A stretch of DNA of 64,000 bases, from NCBI RefSeq assembly GCF_004764705.1, contig NZ_SHLX01000017.1, forward strand, positions 1 to 64,000, in the 5' to 3' direction. Numbering within the stretch: position 1 is the first letter of the stretch; each line of letters opens with the position of its first letter. This document shows, piece by piece, positions 33,397 to 41,294 of the stretch. This DNA is from Paenibacillus cymbidii. GTDB lineage: Bacteria; Bacillota; Bacilli; Paenibacillales; NBRC-103111. Below the pieces are notes generated by a model that had not been told where the DNA came from, did no database searches, and saw only the letters and a program-made list of their open reading frames with translations. The translations under genes and the position numbers were made by a program.

Positions 33397-34839
33397 ATGG
33401 ACGCCCGCAATCTTGCTGCCGATGCGCTTCGAGAATCGCGTTTCCTGGAGGCGGAACGGCTGGCGATCGGACTGATCCGCGAGAACGCGTACGATGCCCA
33501 GGCGTGGGTGTATTTGGGGGAGGCGCTGCTGCGACAGGGCAACGGGTTAATGGCGCGCGGCGTGTTTCGCAGGGCGCACCTGCTCGATCCTGAAGCTGGC
33601 TGGGTGCCTGCCGTCAACGCCGAGCTGGCGAAGGCGAAGGGCGGGCATCTTCGTGCCGATATCGTTTCGCTGTTGGAAGTGAAGAAGGTGACAGTAGCCG
33701 CCGCATTACTGGTCCGCAACGAAATTCGCTGCATCGACCGCTGCATGAAATCGCTGCAAGGCGCCGTGGACGAAATCATCGTCGTCGACTGCGAGTCGAC
33801 CGATGGTACGGCCGAGTACGTGCGTGCGTTCCCGAATGCCAAAGTGGTATCGTTTGCGTGGCGGGATGATTTTGCGGCAGCACGCAATGCCGGATTGCCC
33901 CTGATCGCAAGCGACTGGGTCATTTGGGTCGATGCGGACGAGACGCTTCTGCCGGAGGACATTGCGAACGTTCGCGAGGTGGCCGGCATTTTCGACGAGT
34001 CGCCTGTGCCAACCATTGTGCTATGTGGCATTCTTGAGCAGATGGGGGACAAGCAGGCGGTCAATTATGCCAAAGGCCGGATGTTTTCCATGAAGCGCGG
34101 CCTGCGGTATTGGGGACGCGTGCACGAGCAGATCGGTTCGGAGCAAGGGGCATACGAGACGACACTTGCCGGCAAAATGGCGTTGATTCGCTTCTACCAC
34201 GACGGGTATTCGCCTGCCGTCATGCAGGACAAGCAGAAGCTGGAGCGCAATTTGCGCTTGCTGGCTATGATGCGGGAAGAAGATCCGGGCAACCCTGCAT
34301 GGTGGCTGTACAGCGGCCGGGAAACGCTGGGCACGGGGGACGCAGACCAGGCACTGGCTTACTTGCAACACGCTGATGAGCTGGCGGTAGTGCATTCGAA
34401 ATTTTCGCGGCGGCTGGAAATTTTGATGCTGCTCGTATCGATTTATGAGTCGCGGGAAGATTGGGATGCTGCGGAAGCTTGTTGTCTGGAAGCTCAGGCG
34501 CTCGAACCGGGCTTCCCCGATACGATGTACCATCTGGCCTGCATCCAGATCCGCAAGGCGCAGAACTTGTACCGCGCGGCTGAGCGGAACTTGCAGCTGT
34601 CGAAGCAGGCGGGCGCGTCGTACCGCGGCGTCGTGTCGGCCGACATCAACATCCCGCTATGGCGCGCCGATGCGGCGCTTGGCGATATGGCGAGGCATTT
34701 CGGCCGGCCTGCGGACGCAAGGGCGCTGTACGAGCAAATTGCGAAACGGATGCCCGGGGATACTACAGGCGGCGCGCTCGTCCGAAAGCGGCTGGAGAAA
34801 ATGGAGGCGCCGGCGACGAAGCGGGAGACGGAAGCTTGA
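33397..34839 (+). CDS. family-2 glycosyltransferase with flanking TPR repeats
   Basis: A 480-residue cytoplasmic protein. The N-terminal TPR-like helices (1-85) precede a GT-A family-2 domain (about 95-300): VAAALLVRNEIRCIDRCMKSL, IIVVDCESTDGTAEYV, AARNAGLPLIASDWVIWVDADE (the DAD metal motif) and RGLRYWGRVHEQIG. More TPR repeats (about 310-470) follow. TPR-linked GT2 enzymes of this layout (SunS-like and relatives) glycosylate peptides or proteins. The ATG at 33397 is 9 nt after AAGGAA; an in-frame GTG at 33376 overlapping the upstream gene is the alternative. Confidence 0.88.
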   Translation: MDARNLAADALRESRFLEAERLAIGLIRENAYDAQAWVYLGEALLRQGNGLMARGVFRRAHLLDPEAGWVPAVNAELAKAKGGHLRADIVSLLEVKKVTVAAALLVRNEIRCIDRCMKSLQGAVDEIIVVDCESTDGTAEYVRAFPNAKVVSFAWRDDFAAARNAGLPLIASDWVIWVDADETLLPEDIANVREVAGIFDESPVPTIVLCGILEQMGDKQAVNYAKGRMFSMKRGLRYWGRVHEQIGSEQGAYETTLAGKMALIRFYHDGYSPAVMQDKQKLERNLRLLAMMREEDPGNPAWWLYSGRETLGTGDADQALAYLQHADELAVVHSKFSRRLEILMLLVSIYESREDWDAAEACCLEAQALEPGFPDTMYHLACIQIRKAQNLYRAAERNLQLSKQAGASYRGVVSADINIPLWRADAALGDMARHFGRPADARALYEQIAKRMPGDTTGGALVRKRLEKMEAPATKRETEA

Positions 34840-34897
34840 ACAAGTTTGTTTAATCCATGGGGCCCAGGTAACCATCCGAAAACAGAGGCGAACAACC

Positions 34898-35094
34898 AAA
34901 ATAGCCCATGAAAAATGGCCTATTTGCCCCCTATCGCCCGGCTCGACGAAAATAGCCAGTGAAAACACTGGTTATTTGCCCGTGATAGCCTTCAAATAGG
35001 CATTTCAAGCGAAATAGCCAGTGAAATCACTGGCTATTTCGCTTGAACGGCCCGTTTCTGGCGAAATAAGCAAGAAAACATGGCCTATTTTGCA
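34898..35094. repeat. palindromic repeat element, copy C (best-preserved, four hairpins)
   Basis: The reference copy. Hairpin 1 (34899-34924) pairs AAATAGCCCAT with ATGGCCTATTT. Hairpin 2 (34951-34978) pairs AAATAGCCAGTG with CACTGGTTATTT. Hairpin 3 has perfect 19-bp arms (35005-35023 and 35028-35046) and a 4-nt AAAT loop. Hairpin 4 (35061-35092) pairs GCGAAATAAGC with GGCCTATTTTGC. It lies between the convergent glycosyltransferase and GNAT genes, filling half of a 411-nt gap. The remainder (35095-35250) shows only a short CCTAGC...GCTAGG inverted repeat and no gene. Confidence 0.92.
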
Positions 35095-35250
35095 AGGGGG
35101 AGTTGGCAGATGAGGGAATGGCGCGCATGAAACAACGTGTCTGCTCCATGATAGGCGATCCTCTCTCACAGGCCAGCCTTCCCTAGCATCGGCCCGGCTC
35201 CGCTGGAGGCTAGGCAGACCGCTTCCCTCCGTTCCGCTTGCACCGCCGGT

Positions 35251-35757
35251 TCAAGGCTCATAAACCATGCAGTAAACCTCATTGACGCCGGTTGGCGTTT
35301 GCACGACATAACGATCCGTCACGACGAAGCCCGCCCGTTCATACACGCGGCGGGCGCGTTCGTTCCAGACGGCGACTTCGAGATCGATGTCATGGTCCGG
35401 CTGTCGCCGCTTCGCTTCGTCCGCGATGGCGCGCACGAACGCTTCGCCCCAGCCGCGTCCGCGCAACGCGGGATGGAGACCCAGCCCGATGCGGGTCACG
35501 CCGATCAGCGGGAAAAACTGGGCGAAACCTGCGAGCTCCGGTGCCTCCAGTCCCGCGGCGGCATCGTCTGCGGCAAGGACGGCGGCGAACTGCTCGTCGC
35601 GGATCGCCGGATCGGCGAATTGTTCGCGGCGTTCGAGCATCGTTTCCCACGAAGGGAAATTATAGACGTCATACGGCGGCTCGTACCGCCAGGAACAGAT
35701 GGCGCTGCCGTGCGCTTCGGTTAACGGGCACAAGGTAAAAGAAGGCAAGCCGTTCAT
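35251..35757 (-). CDS. GNAT-family N-acetyltransferase
   Basis: A 168-residue GNAT protein. The acetyl-CoA-binding signature is IGLGLHPALRGRGWGEAFVRAI (about residues 93-115), followed by DIDLEVAVWNERARRVYERAGFVV, the classic C-terminal motif. It starts 5 nt after the Uma2-family gene on the same strand, so the two probably form an operon. The substrate is unknown. Confidence 0.9.
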   Translation of the reverse strand: MNGLPSFTLCPLTEAHGSAICSWRYEPPYDVYNFPSWETMLERREQFADPAIRDEQFAAVLAADDAAAGLEAPELAGFAQFFPLIGVTRIGLGLHPALRGRGWGEAFVRAIADEAKRRQPDHDIDLEVAVWNERARRVYERAGFVVTDRYVVQTPTGVNEVYCMVYEP

Positions 35758-35761
35758 CCTT

Positions 35762-36355
35762 TCACCGCAAATAAGTCAGCCCATCGCACACGCGGAAGCT
35801 GACACATGGCAGGCGCGAGGAGCGCACGACTTCTTCTTTTTCATAAAATTGCTCCAGCACGTAAGGTTCGCCTTCCTGGATGAGCACATATTGCTCCAAT
35901 GTTTTGTACATCGGGTCGACGATCCAATATTCCGGCACGCCAAAACGGGCGTAGCTGCGCAGTTTGCCGACACGGTCCCGCTTGACGGTGGAAGGCGACA
36001 CGATCTCGACGACCAGATCGGGCGGGCCGACGATATTGCGCACCTCGATGATGTGTTGGCGCGAACGGTGGATCATAAGGATATCCGGTTGCCGTGTTTC
36101 CTTCTGGGAGATAACGACATCGACAGGTGCGTGCAGGATGACATATTCGTTTTCACAACTGTTCGTCAGTGTGTTCTCCAACTGTTTGCTCACCAATTGA
36201 TGCTCGATCAGCGGCGATGTCATCAGTTCCAGCTTACCGTCAACCAGTTCGTAGCGATTGCCGTCATCCGGCATGTTGTAGTAATCCTCGACAGTCCAGC
36301 CCGACTCCTTGATCAGCGGAAGCGGCTTCTTTTTGTCCGGTTTATCGTATTCCAT
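35762..36355 (-). CDS. Uma2-family (DUF820) putative endonuclease
   Basis: A 197-residue Uma2-family protein with the PD-(D/E)XK-like core: RYELVDGKLELMTSPLIEHQ at the start, VVISQKETRQPDILMIHRS, then PPDLVVEIVSPSTVKRDRVGKLRSYARFGVPEYWIVDP, the family hallmark. Start 36355 is chosen for GGGGAGG 7 nt upstream. Uma2 proteins are abundant in cyanobacteria and some Firmicutes; their biological role is unsettled, with links to mobile DNA proposed. It is transcribed with the GNAT gene. Confidence 0.87.
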   Translation of the reverse strand: MEYDKPDKKKPLPLIKESGWTVEDYYNMPDDGNRYELVDGKLELMTSPLIEHQLVSKQLENTLTNSCENEYVILHAPVDVVISQKETRQPDILMIHRSRQHIIEVRNIVGPPDLVVEIVSPSTVKRDRVGKLRSYARFGVPEYWIVDPMYKTLEQYVLIQEGEPYVLEQFYEKEEVVRSSRLPCVSFRVCDGLTYLR

Positions 36356-36408
36356 ATGAGAACCTCCCCACATTCCCTGCTTTTCCACCCAGTATAGCAC
36401 AAAAACAA

Positions 36409-36440
36409 ACGCCCCCTGCCCATTCGCAGCCAGGGAGCGT
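36409..36440 (-). terminator. intrinsic terminator of the hflK-hflC operon
   Basis: On the minus strand ACGCTCCCTG (36440-36431) pairs with CAGGGGGCGT (36418-36409), with one G-T pair. A T-rich run (TTGTTTTTGT) follows, 13 nt beyond the hflC stop. Confidence 0.8.
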
Positions 36441-36453
36441 GATACGGAAAAAG

Positions 36454-37320
36454 TTACTTCGAGCCAACCAGCAGTTTCGCGTAAGGGGAGTCGATCGGCA
36501 GCATGATCACCGGTTCTCCCTGGAAGCTGGTCAGGTAGCTCTCCAGCGTGCGATACATATTGTAAAACTCCGGATCCTTGCCGTAAGCTTCGTTATAAAT
36601 ACGGGCGGCTTCCTGCTCGCCGGTGGCGACAATTTTTTTCGCGTCGGATTCGGCTTGAGCTTTCAGCTCCTGAGCGTCGCGGTCGGCTTTGGCCGTAATT
36701 TTGCGCGATTCCTCGTCGCCTTCGGACAAATAGCTGGCCGCAATCGACTGGCGGTCGGAAATCATCCGGTTGTACACGCTCTGTTTGTTTTCTTCCGGCA
36801 AGTCGGTGCGCTTGATGCGCACGTCGACGATCCGGATGCCGAAGTTGCTGTCCGCCATGGCGGTCGCCACCTCTTTGGCCACTTCCTCGTTCAGGTTGCC
36901 GCGCGCGGTATTTTCGCTGATGATTTCGGCGTAGTCGGTTTCCGACAGCTTGCGTCGCACCACGTTGTAGACGGCGGCGTCGATGCGGCTTTCTCCGTAG
37001 GCGACGGTTTTCAGCGTGCGGAGGAATTTCTCGGGATCTTCGATCCGCCACACGGTGTAATTGTCGACGAGTATCGGTTTCTTGTCCTTGGTCAAAATCG
37101 GCGTCGGCGCGCTGTCGTACAGTTTCTGGTATTTGGGCAGGGCGGCGACTTTTTCGACGAACGGGATTTTCGGATGCAGCCCCGGCGACTGGTGAATGCG
37201 GGTAAACTCCCCGAACCGGGTGACGACCCGGTACTCCCCTTCCCTGGAGATGAAGAACGAATTGGCGGCGACAATGACGGCTACGATCGCAAGTCCGGTA
37301 TAGAGCGGCCATTTTTTCAC
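36454..37320 (-). CDS. hflC: HflC, SPFH-domain protease modulator
   Basis: A 288-residue membrane protein: one N-terminal transmembrane helix (LYTGLAIVAVIVAANSFFI), then a band-7/SPFH domain (REGEYRVVTRFGEFTRIHQSPGLHPKIPFVEKV) and a helical C-terminal region with AKADRDAQELKAQAESDAKKIVATGEQEAARIY. HflC pairs with HflK to form a large cage around the FtsH protease. The GTG start at 37320 overlaps the hflK stop by 4 nt behind AAAGGAGG. Confidence 0.95.
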   Translation of the reverse strand: MKKWPLYTGLAIVAVIVAANSFFISREGEYRVVTRFGEFTRIHQSPGLHPKIPFVEKVAALPKYQKLYDSAPTPILTKDKKPILVDNYTVWRIEDPEKFLRTLKTVAYGESRIDAAVYNVVRRKLSETDYAEIISENTARGNLNEEVAKEVATAMADSNFGIRIVDVRIKRTDLPEENKQSVYNRMISDRQSIAASYLSEGDEESRKITAKADRDAQELKAQAESDAKKIVATGEQEAARIYNEAYGKDPEFYNMYRTLESYLTSFQGEPVIMLPIDSPYAKLLVGSK

Positions 37321-38333
37321 GGCGTTGTTCCTCCTTTCGGCGCGCCTGCGGCCTGCGAGCTGCGCATCAAATCGGTGAGCGGCAAATATTTCACCGTATC
37401 GCCGGAGCTGTCGCTAATGAAAATTTTCGCTTTCGGGAACACCTTTTCAATCGTTTCCAGCACCAGCCGGCTTTGCGTGACGCTCGGGTTGTTGCGGTAC
37501 TCCGCGTAAATTGCGTTGAATTTTGCCACGTCGCCTTCGGCGCCGAGAATGCGGGATTTTTTGACCGCTTCGGCATTTTCGATCAGCGCCTGCGCTTCGC
37601 CGCGGGCTTTCGGGATCCGGTCGTTCTCGTACTTGCGGGCGTTGTTGATCTTCGTGTTCTTCTCCTCGCGGGCGTTGGTGACGTCCTTGAACGCTTGCTG
37701 CACTTCGCCTTCCGGCGGTTCGATGTCCTGGAACTTGATGTCCTGGATGAAGATGCCCGTTTCGTACTTCCGGTTCAGCTCGTCGAGCTTCTCCTTGACC
37801 TTGAGCTGCACCTCCGTTTTGCCGTCGGTGATCGCGGTGTCGAGCTTGGTGGCGCCGATCACGGAGCGGATGGCGGCGATGGCGGCGTTCTGCAGGAACA
37901 CTTCCGGCTTGTCGATGTTGTACAAATACTGACCGACGTTGTCGACCCGCCATTCGACGACGGCGTCGGCGGAGACGATGTTTTCGTCGCCGGTGATCAT
38001 CAGCGCTTCTTCCGGTACGGAGCGGATTTTGCCGTTTTCTTCCTCGCGGTAGCCGATGTGGATGCGCTGGGTCATGAGCGCCGGCACTTTGACGATCTGC
38101 TGGATCGGGTACGGAAATTTGACGTGGAGCCCGGCTGTTTGTTCGCCGGTCAGCTTGCCGAACGTAAGAACGGCGGCCCGCTCCTGCTCCTGCACGGTAT
38201 AAAACATCGTCGATCCATAAAGGATGACCACAACCGCCGCGGCGCCGATCACTATTTTTTTCAGCAGTCCCTTGGGCAACTGCGGCGCGCCTGGCGGCCG
38301 GTCCGGCACCGCACGAATGTCTGATTCTGACAC
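37317..38333 (-). CDS. hflK: HflK, SPFH-domain protease modulator
   Basis: A 338-residue SPFH protein: a short Pro-rich cytoplasmic start, one transmembrane helix (IVIGAAAVVVILYGSTMFY), the band-7 core (VQEQERAAVLTFGKLTGEQTAGLHVKFPYPIQQIVKVP) and the coiled-coil region. GTG at 38333 is chosen because GGGAGG lies 9 nt before it; upstream codons in the frame lack a ribosome site. Its partner hflC follows with a 4-nt overlap. It is divergently placed from the glutathionylspermidine-synthase-like operon (182-nt gap). Confidence 0.94.
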   Translation of the reverse strand: MSESDIRAVPDRPPGAPQLPKGLLKKIVIGAAAVVVILYGSTMFYTVQEQERAAVLTFGKLTGEQTAGLHVKFPYPIQQIVKVPALMTQRIHIGYREEENGKIRSVPEEALMITGDENIVSADAVVEWRVDNVGQYLYNIDKPEVFLQNAAIAAIRSVIGATKLDTAITDGKTEVQLKVKEKLDELNRKYETGIFIQDIKFQDIEPPEGEVQQAFKDVTNAREEKNTKINNARKYENDRIPKARGEAQALIENAEAVKKSRILGAEGDVAKFNAIYAEYRNNPSVTQSRLVLETIEKVFPKAKIFISDSSGDTVKYLPLTDLMRSSQAAGAPKGGTTP

Positions 38334-38515
38334 GAGAGCATTCCTCCCATTCGTTTGTATTGCCACTACATACGATGCAAACGGCAAGGCGTTTCGGCAA
38401 TGGGCGTCCGGGCAGGAGCTGCGCCAGCCTGCGGCGAATTTGTAAAGGGAAGGAAACGTATCGGCGGCAACCGCGTATAACGGTGCAGACTCGATCGCTC
38501 AGGGAGGTGCGGCCA

Positions 38516-38971
38516 TTGGCCCGATTGGAATACCGGCTGCTGGACGAAGAAGCGGAATATCCCGTCTTGTACGAATACGACCGCGTTGACAAGAAAGAAA
38601 TCGCGCTGCGGTTCGCTTGCGAATATTTTGTCAAGGACAAACGCGTGTACGCGCTCGCTTCTTGTGCGACGGAGCCGGATGTGTATGTGATTTACGTGAC
38701 GGAAGCAGACGATGAAAAAGCGGGCGTCGAAGCGAGAGGAACGTCCCACTGGAACGGGGTGCGGCTGGAAATTCGCCAGTTCGGCGAGGAATGGATGGAA
38801 TATCCCTTGCTTCATACGCGGGATTATGCCGATCTTTATGACGTCCTGCTGTACTTGCAAAGCGATTATGTGACGATTGGCGACAAGGAATGGGTACGCT
38901 CGTCGACGGAAGTGGACGAAGACCGCAAGCTTTACGTGCTGTATGTGAAGGAGGACGAAGAAATTGAATGA
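38516..38971 (+). CDS. conserved hypothetical protein, first gene of the GspS-like operon
   Basis: A 151-residue acidic protein, no signal peptide or transmembrane helix. Sequence such as LARLEYRLLDEEAEYPVLYEYDRVDKKEIALRFACEYFVKDKRVYALAS looks like a mixed alpha/beta fold. TTG at 38516 follows AGGGAGGTG; no ATG with a ribosome site is available. It overlaps the next gene by 8 nt, so it is co-translated with the lipoprotein-like, ATP-grasp and DUF350 genes. Function not recognised; the context suggests an accessory to that module. Confidence 0.7.
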   Translation: MARLEYRLLDEEAEYPVLYEYDRVDKKEIALRFACEYFVKDKRVYALASCATEPDVYVIYVTEADDEKAGVEARGTSHWNGVRLEIRQFGEEWMEYPLLHTRDYADLYDVLLYLQSDYVTIGDKEWVRSSTEVDEDRKLYVLYVKEDEEIE

Positions 38972-39449
38972 GGACGGCCGGGAGAAGGACGTTCCGCGCG
39001 CGGCGGCGCCGGTGGAAACGGCGGCGGGCAGCGGCAAGACGAAGCTGCTGGTGACGATGTTTCTGTCCGCGGCGCTGGCGGTCGGCTCGGCCGGGTGCGC
39101 AACCGGCAAGAGCGTCGGCTCGAACGGCGAGCGCTGCTACGACAACAACAAGGACGGCTATTGCGACGATGACGGCAGTTATGTCGGCGGCTACTACGGC
39201 TCGAGCGGCGGCAATTATATGTACTACCGCGGCTCGCGTCCGGCCGGGGGCGGCAGCACAAACGGCGTCGCTAGCAGCGGCGGAGTGAGCCAGGCGAATC
39301 CGCCGGGGAGCAGCTCCGGCGGCGTAAGCAAGCCGTCGACGAGCGAGTCGAGCGGGTCGTTCAACAGCAAGTCGGGCGTCAGCTCGAACGGCGTGTCGTC
39401 GGGCTCCAAAGGCGGCATCGGCAGCTCGAGCGGGTCGAGCAGCAGCTGA
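38964..39449 (+). CDS. Gly/Ser-rich lipoprotein-like protein
   Basis: A 161-residue protein with a charged start, a hydrophobic helix (LLVTMFLSAALAVGSAGC) ending in a lipobox-like AGC, and then a low-complexity tail. The segment CYDNNKDGYCDDDGSYVGGYYGSSGGNYMYYRGS leads into a Gly/Ser-rich stretch of about 80 residues. In general design it resembles the YgiB/YjfM (DUF1190) proteins that accompany glutathionylspermidine-synthase-like genes in enterobacteria, although no clear homology can be claimed. A TTG start at 38964 follows AAGGAGG; its stop overlaps the next ATG (TGATG). Confidence 0.7.
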   Translation: MNEDGREKDVPRAAAPVETAAGSGKTKLLVTMFLSAALAVGSAGCATGKSVGSNGERCYDNNKDGYCDDDGSYVGGYYGSSGGNYMYYRGSRPAGGGSTNGVASSGGVSQANPPGSSSGGVSKPSTSESSGSFNSKSGVSSNGVSSGSKGGIGSSSGSSSS

Positions 39450-40741
39450 TGGCCGGCGACAAGCAAGGCGCGAACGCCGGGGGCGCCGTAGATGCCGGTT
39501 ATGCCGCCCATCGGGAGCGCATTTACGGGCCGCTGCGGGCGGAAGGCGAGTTTACGTGGGACTTTATGTACGGCGAGGAGTATGCGCTCGCTTCGATCTA
39601 CGAAGCGCCGGAGGAGCTGCTGCGCGAGCTGGCGGAAGCGACCGAACGGCTCGGCGGCGTTTTTCGCCGGGCGGTCGATGTGCTGCAAGGCAGCGCCGGC
39701 GACGAGCTGCTGCTGGCGCTTGGGGTGCCGGAAGCGGCGCTCGGCGCGGTGCGCCTGCGGGTGCCGGGGCTGGAGATGTGGCCGACGGTTGTCGGCCGGT
39801 TCGATTTTGCCGCGACGGCGGAGGGCGTGAAGATGCTCGAGTTCAACAGCGACACGCCGACGGGCATTGTCGAGGCGTACCTGGTGAACGGCCGCGTCTG
39901 CGCCGCTTGCGGACGACGCGACCCGAACGCCGGCATGGCCGCGCATATTGCGGCTGCCTTCGGGACGGCGGCTCGCGCCTATGCGGCGGCAGGCGGCCCG
40001 ATCGGCAGCGTGCGGTTCAGCGCGCTCGGCTGGCACGACGAGGACGCGCAGACCGCGCGGTATCTGATGCGGCAATCCGGGCTCGCCGGGGCGTCGTTCG
40101 TCGCGCTGGAAGATTTGCGCGTGTACGAGGAGCGTTTGCATGAGCTGAAGGACGGCGTACATACGCCGATTGACCTGCTGTACCGGCTGCACGCGATCGA
40201 GAAGCTGGCCGAAGACAAGGACGAGGATGGCTACCCGACCGGCGCGCATGTGCTGGAACTGATCGCCCAATGCAGGGTTGCGATCATCAACCCGCCGTCG
40301 GCGTTTCTCGCCCAGTCGAAGGCGCTGCAGGCGGTGATCTGGGGGATGCACGAGGCGGGAGATTTCTTCACGGCAGAGGAGCATGAAGCGATTCGACGCT
40401 ATATGCTCCCGACGTATTTGGAGAATCGGTTCGAAGGGCGCGTGCCTTATGTGACGAAGCCGATTCTCGGCCGCGAAGGCGGCGGGGTGACGCTGTATCG
40501 CGCAGATGGGCAGGAGCTGGCGCGGGATGCCGAGGAATTTTACTGGGAGCAGCCAATGGTGTATCAGCAGTTGGTCGAGCTGCCGCCGGTGCGGGTGGAG
40601 AAGTTGACCGGGCCGTACGAAGGGCGGCTGCTGTGGGGCTCGTTCCTGATGGGCGGGCGTGCTTCGGCCGTCGTCGCGCGTGTCGGCGGGCCGATTACCG
40701 GCAACCTGTCGTGTTATTTGCCGGTAGCGGTGCGGGAGTAG
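39449..40741 (+). CDS. glutathionylspermidine synthase-like ATP-grasp ligase (YjfC/YgiC family)
   Basis: A 430-residue protein of the glutathionylspermidine-synthase C-terminal (preATP-grasp) family. Visible motifs: RFDFAATAEGVKMLEFNSDTPTGIVEA (the E-x-N metal/nucleotide motif, about 120-150), INPPSAFLAQSKALQAVIWGM, VTKPILGREGGGVTLY (the glycine-rich ATP loop, about 333-348) and a C-terminal YQQLVELPPV. It lacks the N-terminal amidase of the true bifunctional enzyme, so it is expected to form an amide bond on an unknown substrate, possibly a protein or polyamine. It is translationally coupled on its 5' side to the lipoprotein-like gene; the DUF350 gene follows. Confidence 0.88.
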   Translation: MAGDKQGANAGGAVDAGYAAHRERIYGPLRAEGEFTWDFMYGEEYALASIYEAPEELLRELAEATERLGGVFRRAVDVLQGSAGDELLLALGVPEAALGAVRLRVPGLEMWPTVVGRFDFAATAEGVKMLEFNSDTPTGIVEAYLVNGRVCAACGRRDPNAGMAAHIAAAFGTAARAYAAAGGPIGSVRFSALGWHDEDAQTARYLMRQSGLAGASFVALEDLRVYEERLHELKDGVHTPIDLLYRLHAIEKLAEDKDEDGYPTGAHVLELIAQCRVAIINPPSAFLAQSKALQAVIWGMHEAGDFFTAEEHEAIRRYMLPTYLENRFEGRVPYVTKPILGREGGGVTLYRADGQELARDAEEFYWEQPMVYQQLVELPPVRVEKLTGPYEGRLLWGSFLMGGRASAVVARVGGPITGNLSCYLPVAVRE

Positions 40742-40790
40742 CTTGTTTTGACAAGGTTCATATGTGGTTGTAGAGGAGAGATCCGGCGCG

Positions 40791-41228
40791 ATGAGCGAGC
40801 AATGGACGCATATTGGCGATTTTCTGATTTATTTGGGCGTGACGGTGCCGTTGCTGCTGTTCGGGCTGTTCGTCTTTATGGTGACGACGCCGTACAACGA
40901 GTACCGAATGATTCGCGAAGGCTCGGATGTGAACGATCCGCGCAAGCAGGCGATCGCCAAATCGGCGGCCCACGACCTCGGCGGCAAAATCATCGGCCTC
41001 GCGTTGGTGCTCGCCTCCGCGATTTATCATTCGGTCGGCATCATGGATTTGATCGTGTGGGGCGTGATCGGCGCGATTTTCCAAGTAATCGTGTTCTACT
41101 TGTTCGAGCTGGCGACGCCGTTCAGCGTCGTCAAGGAAATCCGCGGCGGCAACGTCGGCGTGGCCTTGTTCGCTTCGCGGCTGAGCATGGCGACCGGCCT
41201 GCTGATGGCGGCGCTGATCAGCTACTGA
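40791..41228 (+). CDS. DUF350-family membrane protein (YjfL-like)
   Basis: A 145-residue integral membrane protein with four hydrophobic segments (FLIYLGVTVPLLLFGLFVFMV; the region GGKIIGLALVLASAIYH; IVWGVIGAIFQVIVFYLFEL; FASRLSMATGLLMAALIS) and the DUF350 pattern TTPYNEYRMIREG...AHDLGGKIIGLALVLASAIYHS. AGAGGAGAG precedes the ATG at 40791. Its neighbour encodes the GspS-like ligase; the same pairing exists in E. coli yjfL-yjfC. A membrane partner or target of the ligase is plausible. Confidence 0.87.
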   Translation: MSEQWTHIGDFLIYLGVTVPLLLFGLFVFMVTTPYNEYRMIREGSDVNDPRKQAIAKSAAHDLGGKIIGLALVLASAIYHSVGIMDLIVWGVIGAIFQVIVFYLFELATPFSVVKEIRGGNVGVALFASRLSMATGLLMAALISY

Positions 41229-41262
41229 GCCGTTTCGGTACCTTTTTGGACAAGGGCCGTGG

Positions 41263-41268
41263 TATAAT
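41263..41268 (+). promoter_or_regulatory. -10 box of the sulfurtransferase gene
   Basis: TATAAT at 41263-41268, 26 nt before the ATG at 41295. The -35 region is weak. Confidence 0.45.
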
Positions 41269-41294
41269 GGGGAAAAAAGGCAGGAGATGATCGC

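Noticed and set aside
34898-35094. Possible CRISPR array
   Set aside because: The repeated units differ in sequence, alternate between two palindrome types and have unequal spacing; no cas genes are nearby.
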